A stretch of 8,805 nt of DNA, taken from assembly GCA_003229235.1 (NCBI GenBank), contig QIIH01000096.1, forward strand, positions 1 through 8,805, in the 5' to 3' direction. The translations under genes and the position numbers were made by a program. Of the stretch, positions 5,565-8,805 are shown piece by piece (positions within the stretch are counted from its first letter, which is position 1; each line of letters starts with the position of its first letter). The notes below the pieces were generated by a model that saw nothing but the letters and a program-made list of their open reading frames with translations, did no database searches and was not told the DNA's origin. The DNA is from Flavobacteriales bacterium (lineage in GTDB: Bacteria; Bacteroidota; Bacteroidia; Flavobacteriales; Flavobacteriaceae).

Positions 5565-6236
5565 GTGAAACGTAGTTTTTTAAAAACCGGCGACGGCTCT
5601 ATCACAATTCATTTGCCAGAATGGGATGAGCAGTATCATTCCAAACACGGAGCGATTGCAGAGGCTAAACATGTTTTTATTCAAGAGGGCTTTAATTTTT
5701 ATCGGCTTCAAAACCCAGCTGTAAACCACCTTCGAATTCTCGAAATTGGGTTTGGCACAGGGCTCAATTGCCTTCTTACTATGATGCATGCAAGTGATCA
5801 GGGGTTAGAAGTTAATTATACCGGCGTAGAGAAGTTTCCTGTTGAATTGAGTGAAGTGAAGCAACTCAATTATGCCACACAGCTTAACCAACCAATTAAT
5901 GACTTCGAGAAATTGCATGAGCTTCGATGGGAGCAATGGTGCAAGCTATCTGATACTTTTAGTTTGTTTAAACACAAATGTGACTTTTCGGAGCTAGTCT
6001 ATGATGCCCAGTTTGATCTGATTTATTTTGATGCCTTTGGGCCTAGAGTCCAACCAGAATTGTGGTCTGTGGCAATTTTTAAGAGAATGTTTAATGCTTT
6101 AAGCCCCAATGGAGTACTGGTTACTTATTCTGCCAAAGGCGATGTAAAAAGAGCGTTAAAAAAGGTTGGATTCACAATTGAACGGCTTGCTGGACCACCC
6201 TTTAAACGTCATATGCTAAGAGCAGTTAAATTGTGA
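5565..6236 (+). CDS. mnmD: tRNA 5-methylaminomethyl-2-thiouridine-forming methyltransferase, stand-alone MnmD
   Basis: This 223-residue SAM-dependent Rossmann-fold methyltransferase of the Methyltransf_30 family methylates 5-aminomethyl-2-thiouridine at tRNA wobble position 34 to mnm5s2U. The SAM site is ILEIGFGTGLNCLL (58-71), followed by acidic Glu89 in YTGVEKFP. The catalytic-side LIYFDAFGPRVQPELW (about 151-166) and the late GVLVTYSAKGDVKRAL...GPPFKRHM blocks are both characteristic. E. coli fuses this domain to an FAD oxidoreductase (MnmC); here only the methyltransferase is present, as in many bacteria that lack the MnmC oxidase. The start is GTG at 5565, supported by GAGG at 5553-5556 within the end of the preceding gene. 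The 3-nt gap indicates translational coupling with the DUF4920 gene, although no functional link is obvious. Confidence 0.92.
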   Translation: MKRSFLKTGDGSITIHLPEWDEQYHSKHGAIAEAKHVFIQEGFNFYRLQNPAVNHLRILEIGFGTGLNCLLTMMHASDQGLEVNYTGVEKFPVELSEVKQLNYATQLNQPINDFEKLHELRWEQWCKLSDTFSLFKHKCDFSELVYDAQFDLIYFDAFGPRVQPELWSVAIFKRMFNALSPNGVLVTYSAKGDVKRALKKVGFTIERLAGPPFKRHMLRAVKL

Positions 6237-6258
6237 TAAAGAAGGCTAACTTTATACG

Positions 6259-6266
6259 TATTTTTG
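6259..6266 (+). promoter_or_regulatory. -7 promoter element for the TIGR01777-type gene
   Basis: TATTTTTG matches TAnnTTTG exactly and ends 15 nt before the ATG at 6282. A TTG at 6231-6233 lies 25 nt upstream, slightly longer than the usual 17-23 nt. The implied leader is only about 10 nt. Confidence 0.4.
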
Positions 6267-6281
6267 TCAAAACAGTGCCTT

Positions 6282-7187
6282 ATGACCATTTTAATTACGG
6301 GAGCCACAGGATTAATAGGAACACAACTTTCTGCGGAGTTAATTAGACAAGGGCATACAATTCATTACCTAACTACCAATGTTGATAAACTCTCGCATGA
6401 GCCTAATTACAAGGGCTTTTTATGGAGTTTAATAGATAGTAGCATAGACGATCGCTGTTTCGAAGATGTTAATGCCATTATTCATTTGGTAGGTGCTACG
6501 GTGGCAAAATCTTGGACGGAGCAATACAAACAGACAATCTTAGAGAGCAGGGTTACATCTATCAGGCTTATTACAGATCGATTAAAAATAATACCGCATA
6601 GCGTTAATCATTTTGTTTCGGCTAGTGGGGTGAGCATTTATCCTAGTAGTATAGACGATCGTTTTAACGAATCTTCTGATGTTCAAGGCACTGGCTTTCT
6701 CGCAAGTGTAGTAGTGGCATGGGAAGTCGCAGCAGATCAGATTGCAACTTTAGGAATTAGCGTCACAAAAGTGCGCACGGGAGTTGTTTTTTCTAAGAAA
6801 GGAAGCGCTTTACAAAAAATAGCTTTGCCCGTTAAATATTATGTGGGATCTCCCTTAGGTAGTGGCAAACAATGGTTATCGTGGATTCATTTAGACGATA
6901 TCTGTGGAGTTTACACACATATACTTGATAATAAAATTGCTGGCATCGTTAATGCGGTTGCACCAAAACCAGTAAACAATGCACAGCTAACAAATATTAT
7001 TGGTGAGGCACTTGGTAAGGCCATTATTTTGCCTAATGTTCCGAGATTTGTGCTAAAAGCATTGCTTGGAGAAAGAGCGTCTTTGGTGCTCGATAGCCAG
7101 TATGTGGAGCCACAAAAGCTCGAACAAACGGGATATTATTTTAAATATCCCGAAATCCAAGAAGCTGTGAATGATTTACTGAGCTAA
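6282..7187 (+). CDS. TIGR01777-family NAD(P)-binding epimerase-like protein
   Basis: This 301-residue cytosolic protein belongs to the extended short-chain dehydrogenase/epimerase group known as TIGR01777 (YfcH-like). The nucleotide-binding Rossmann motif ITGATGLIG (5-13) is at the very N terminus, which fixes the start at ATG 6282; upstream in-frame codons to 6264 would only add six residues before the first strand. Further family marks are IIHLVGATVAKSWTE (66-80), FVSASGVSIYPS (111-122), the FLASVVVAWEVAA block (139-151), WLSWIHLDDICGVY (208-221) and a C-terminal DUF1731-type segment (about 245-295) with PRFVLKALLGE. The Tyr120 region lacks a clear YxxxK catalytic pair, as is common in this subfamily. 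The substrate is unknown; annotations linking the family to cell division in plants and cyanobacteria (SulA-like) should not be transferred. It is a separate unit with its own -7 element after mnmD. Confidence 0.88.
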   Translation: MTILITGATGLIGTQLSAELIRQGHTIHYLTTNVDKLSHEPNYKGFLWSLIDSSIDDRCFEDVNAIIHLVGATVAKSWTEQYKQTILESRVTSIRLITDRLKIIPHSVNHFVSASGVSIYPSSIDDRFNESSDVQGTGFLASVVVAWEVAADQIATLGISVTKVRTGVVFSKKGSALQKIALPVKYYVGSPLGSGKQWLSWIHLDDICGVYTHILDNKIAGIVNAVAPKPVNNAQLTNIIGEALGKAIILPNVPRFVLKALLGERASLVLDSQYVEPQKLEQTGYYFKYPEIQEAVNDLLS

Positions 7188-7213
7188 GACAGCAAAAAAT
7201 AAATAATGACATT

Positions 7214-7246
7214 TTGACATTTTTCTAATAATGGCAGTACTTTTGC
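7214..7246 (+). promoter_or_regulatory. Promoter region of grpE-dnaJ with overlapping housekeeping and sigma-54-like elements
   Basis: TTG (7214-7216), 21 nt, then TACTTTTG (7238-7245) is an exact Bacteroidota housekeeping promoter pattern. In overlapping positions TGGCA (7232-7236) and TTTGC (7242-7246) place GG (7233-7234) and GC (7245-7246) exactly 10 nt apart, as in sigma-54 -24/-12 promoters (TGGCAC-N5-TTGC). Just upstream TGACATTTT occurs twice in tandem (7207-7215 and 7215-7223, sharing one T), a possible regulator site. Transcription would start about 7252, leaving a leader of about 28 nt with GAGG at 7273-7276 before the grpE ATG. Confidence 0.5.
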
Positions 7247-7279
7247 GTGCATTATTGCGACACTAAATTATTGAGGTCA

Positions 7280-7822
7280 ATGAGCAAAAAAAGCAAAAAT
7301 AAAGAAGTTACTCCCAGCGATGAGTTGGATCAGATTTTAGAAAACGAACAGGTAGAGGTAGCTCCAGAGCTAACAGAGTTAGAAAGCGCTCAGGCGAGTC
7401 TGCAAGAGGAAAAGGATAAGTTTTTACGTCTATTTGCCGAATTCGAAAATTATAAAAAGCGAACAGGCCGAGAGCGATTGGAGTTATATAAAACGGCCAG
7501 CGAAGAGGTGATGGTAGCTTTGTTACCAGTTTTAGATGATTTTGAAAGAGCCTTAAAGGAAATCGACAATTCTGGCGATACTTCCAACTTTGAAGGGGTA
7601 GTGTTAATTCAGAATAAATTAAAAGAATCTTTGCGTTCAAAAGGACTTCAAGTAATCGAAACCGAGAGCGGTATTGTCTTCGATGCCGAACAGCACGAAG
7701 CTATTACTCAAATACCTGCGCCAAGTGACGATTTAAAAGGTAAAATTATCGACGTAGTAGAAAAAGGATATGCTTTAGGGGAGAAAATAATAAGATATCC
7801 TAAGGTAGTAATTGGACAATAA
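7280..7822 (+). CDS. grpE: Nucleotide exchange factor GrpE
   Basis: This 180-residue cochaperone of DnaK exchanges ADP for ATP on DnaK to release refolded substrate, working as a dimer in the cytosol. Residues 1-35 are a charged disordered head. About 36-75 form the long dimerising coiled coil ([27 protein letters not shown]). Then come [12 protein letters not shown] (81-92) in the helix bundle, and the C-terminal beta-wing that touches DnaK with [14 protein letters not shown] (133-146) and [17 protein letters not shown] (163-179). The usual ending RPA-V reads RYPKV here, which is common in this phylum as far as I recall. ATG 7280 is preferred because it follows GAGG (7273-7276) and an open stretch upstream (to 7247) overlaps the promoter. 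dnaJ starts 7 nt after its stop, so the two form an operon; dnaK is not in the window. Confidence 0.96.
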   Translation: MSKKSKNKEVTPSDELDQILENEQVEVAPELTELESAQASLQEEKDKFLRLFAEFENYKKRTGRERLELYKTASEEVMVALLPVLDDFERALKEIDNSGDTSNFEGVVLIQNKLKESLRSKGLQVIETESGIVFDAEQHEAITQIPAPSDDLKGKIIDVVEKGYALGEKIIRYPKVVIGQ

Positions 7823-7829
7823 TACAAGG

Positions 7830-8805
7830 ATGAAAGAAGATTTTTATGCCATACTTGGAATCGATAAATCGGCTTCTGCTGCAGATATAAAAAAGGCTTA
7901 CAGAAAAAAGGCTATCGAGTTTCACCCAGATAAAAACCCAGGGGATTCTAAGGCAGAGGAACAGTTCAAAACGGCTGCTGAGGCTTATGAGGTATTGAGC
8001 GATCCGGATAAAAAAGCGCGTTACGACCAATATGGCCATCAGGCATTTGAAGGTGGCGGCGGTTTTGGAGGCGGTGGCGGCATGAATATGGACGACATTT
8101 TTAGCCAGTTTGGTGATATCTTTGGCGGCGGAGGTGGCGGCTTTGGAGGTTTTGGTGGCTTTGGAGGAGGTGGACAACGTCGAGTGAAAGGAAGCAATTT
8201 GCGAATCCGGGTTACATTATCCTTAGAAGAGATAGCTAACGGTGTAGAGAAAAAAATTAAAGTAAAACGCAAAAAAGTTGCACAAGGGACGTCTTATAAA
8301 ACTTGTTCTACCTGTAATGGGCAAGGGCAAGTAACGCGTATTCAGAATACCATACTTGGTAGAATGCAAACGGCAGCTACATGCTCGACATGCGGTGGAA
8401 GTGGGCAAATGATTGACAAGAAGCCAGCTAATGCCGATGCCTCTGGTTTAATTGCAACAGAAGAGACGGTGAGTATCAAAATTCCTGCTGGGGTAGAAGA
8501 CGGCATGCAGTTAAAGGTGTCAGGAAAAGGGAACGATGCGCCAGGAAATGGGATTGCTGGTGATCTTTTAGTTGCAATTCAAGAAAAGCCTCATGAATTT
8601 TTACAGCGAGAAGGCGATAATTTACATTTCGACCTATATGTAAGCTTCTCTGAAGCTGCTTTAGGAGCTTCTAAAGAAATCGATACTGTAAACGGGAAAG
8701 TGCGTATCAAAATCGAACCAGGTGTGCAAAGTGGTAAAATATTACGTTTGCGAAACAAAGGTATTCCGAGTATCAATGGTTACGGAACTGGCGATTTATT
8801 AGTAC
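7830..8805 (+). CDS. dnaJ: Chaperone DnaJ with only one zinc centre, 3' end outside the window
   Basis: The window holds 325 residues of this Hsp40 cochaperone, which delivers unfolded protein to DnaK and triggers its ATPase. The J domain spans 3-70 with the HPD motif at 32-34. The Gly/Phe region (73-116) is Gly-rich and keeps a DIF element ([12 protein letters not shown], 88-99). The zinc-finger region has only two CxxCxGxG motifs, CSTCNGQG (159-166) and CSTCGGSG (185-192), where canonical DnaJ has four. The position of motif 1 reads [10 protein letters not shown] and that of motif 4 reads [10 protein letters not shown]. The C-terminal substrate-binding domains follow ([17 protein letters not shown] from 214; [11 protein letters not shown] from 269; [21 protein letters not shown] from 291); about the last 45-50 residues are missing past the edge. 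It is the second gene of the grpE operon, 7 nt after grpE, without a properly spaced Shine-Dalgarno sequence. Confidence 0.96.
   Translation, partial: MKEDFYAILGIDKSASAADIKKAYRKKAIEFHPDKNPGDSKAEEQFKTAAEAYEVLSDPDKKARYDQYGHQAFEGGGGFGGGGGMNMDDIFSQFGDIFGGGGGGFGGFGGFGGGGQRRVKGSNLRIRVTLSLEEIANGVEKKIKVKRKKVAQGTSYKTCSTCNGQGQVTRIQNTILGRMQTAATCSTCGGSGQMIDKKPANADASGLIATEETVSIKIPAGVEDGMQLKVSGKGNDAPGNGIAGDLLVAIQEKPHEFLQREGDNLHFDLYVSFSEAALGASKEIDTVNGKVRIKIEPGVQSGKILRLRNKGIPSINGYGTGDLLV

Noticed and set aside
8039..8272. Proline-rich minus-strand open frame
   Set aside because: It is the complement of the Gly/Phe-rich region of dnaJ; its composition comes from GGN codons read backwards.

Overview
The window looks like a chromosomal segment from a member of the Bacteroidota, most likely a flavobacterium. 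Supporting signs are the AT-rich DNA, several matches to the Bacteroidota -7 promoter element TAnnTTTG with short leaders, a DUF4920 lipoprotein, a stand-alone MnmD, a TPR-type HisKA_3 sensor kinase and a flavobacterial-looking DnaJ. No organism name can be read from the sequence.

Region 1 (1-3107, all minus strand) is the accessory-looking part: four tightly packed genes that probably form one operon. In transcription order they encode a 110-residue three-helix membrane protein, a 355-residue trypsin-fold serine protease with an intact His/Asp/Ser triad and no signal peptide, a 139-residue protein I do not recognise, and a periplasmic-TPR sensor histidine kinase that runs off the left edge just after its phospho-acceptor His. 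Gaps are 6, 15 and 2 nt. This is the best candidate here for an undescribed system: a membrane anchor, a cytosolic protease and an envelope sensor expressed together. A minus-strand hairpin plus T-tract at 3152-3175 separates it from the upstream gene.

Region 2 (3258-4940) is housekeeping: a 62-residue two-helix membrane protein, a divergently transcribed MazG/PRA-PH-type nucleotide pyrophosphohydrolase whose promoter overlaps that of its neighbour, and a branched-chain aminotransferase (ilvE) convergent to the pyrophosphohydrolase. The last two genes share the 4-nt palindrome TTAA for their stop codons.

Region 3 (5049-8805, plus strand) holds a DUF4920 lipoprotein closely followed by the tRNA wobble-uridine methyltransferase MnmD, a TIGR01777-type NAD(P)-binding epimerase-like protein, and the chaperone pair grpE-dnaJ, with dnaJ cut by the right edge. 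The grpE promoter region matches both the Bacteroidota housekeeping pattern and a sigma-54 -24/-12 pattern in overlapping positions. The DnaJ zinc finger keeps only the two inner CxxCxGxG motifs; the two outer ones, which build zinc centre I in canonical DnaJ, are both gone.

Every intergenic stretch is under 160 nt. I saw no tRNA, rRNA, CRISPR array, insertion sequence or attachment site.
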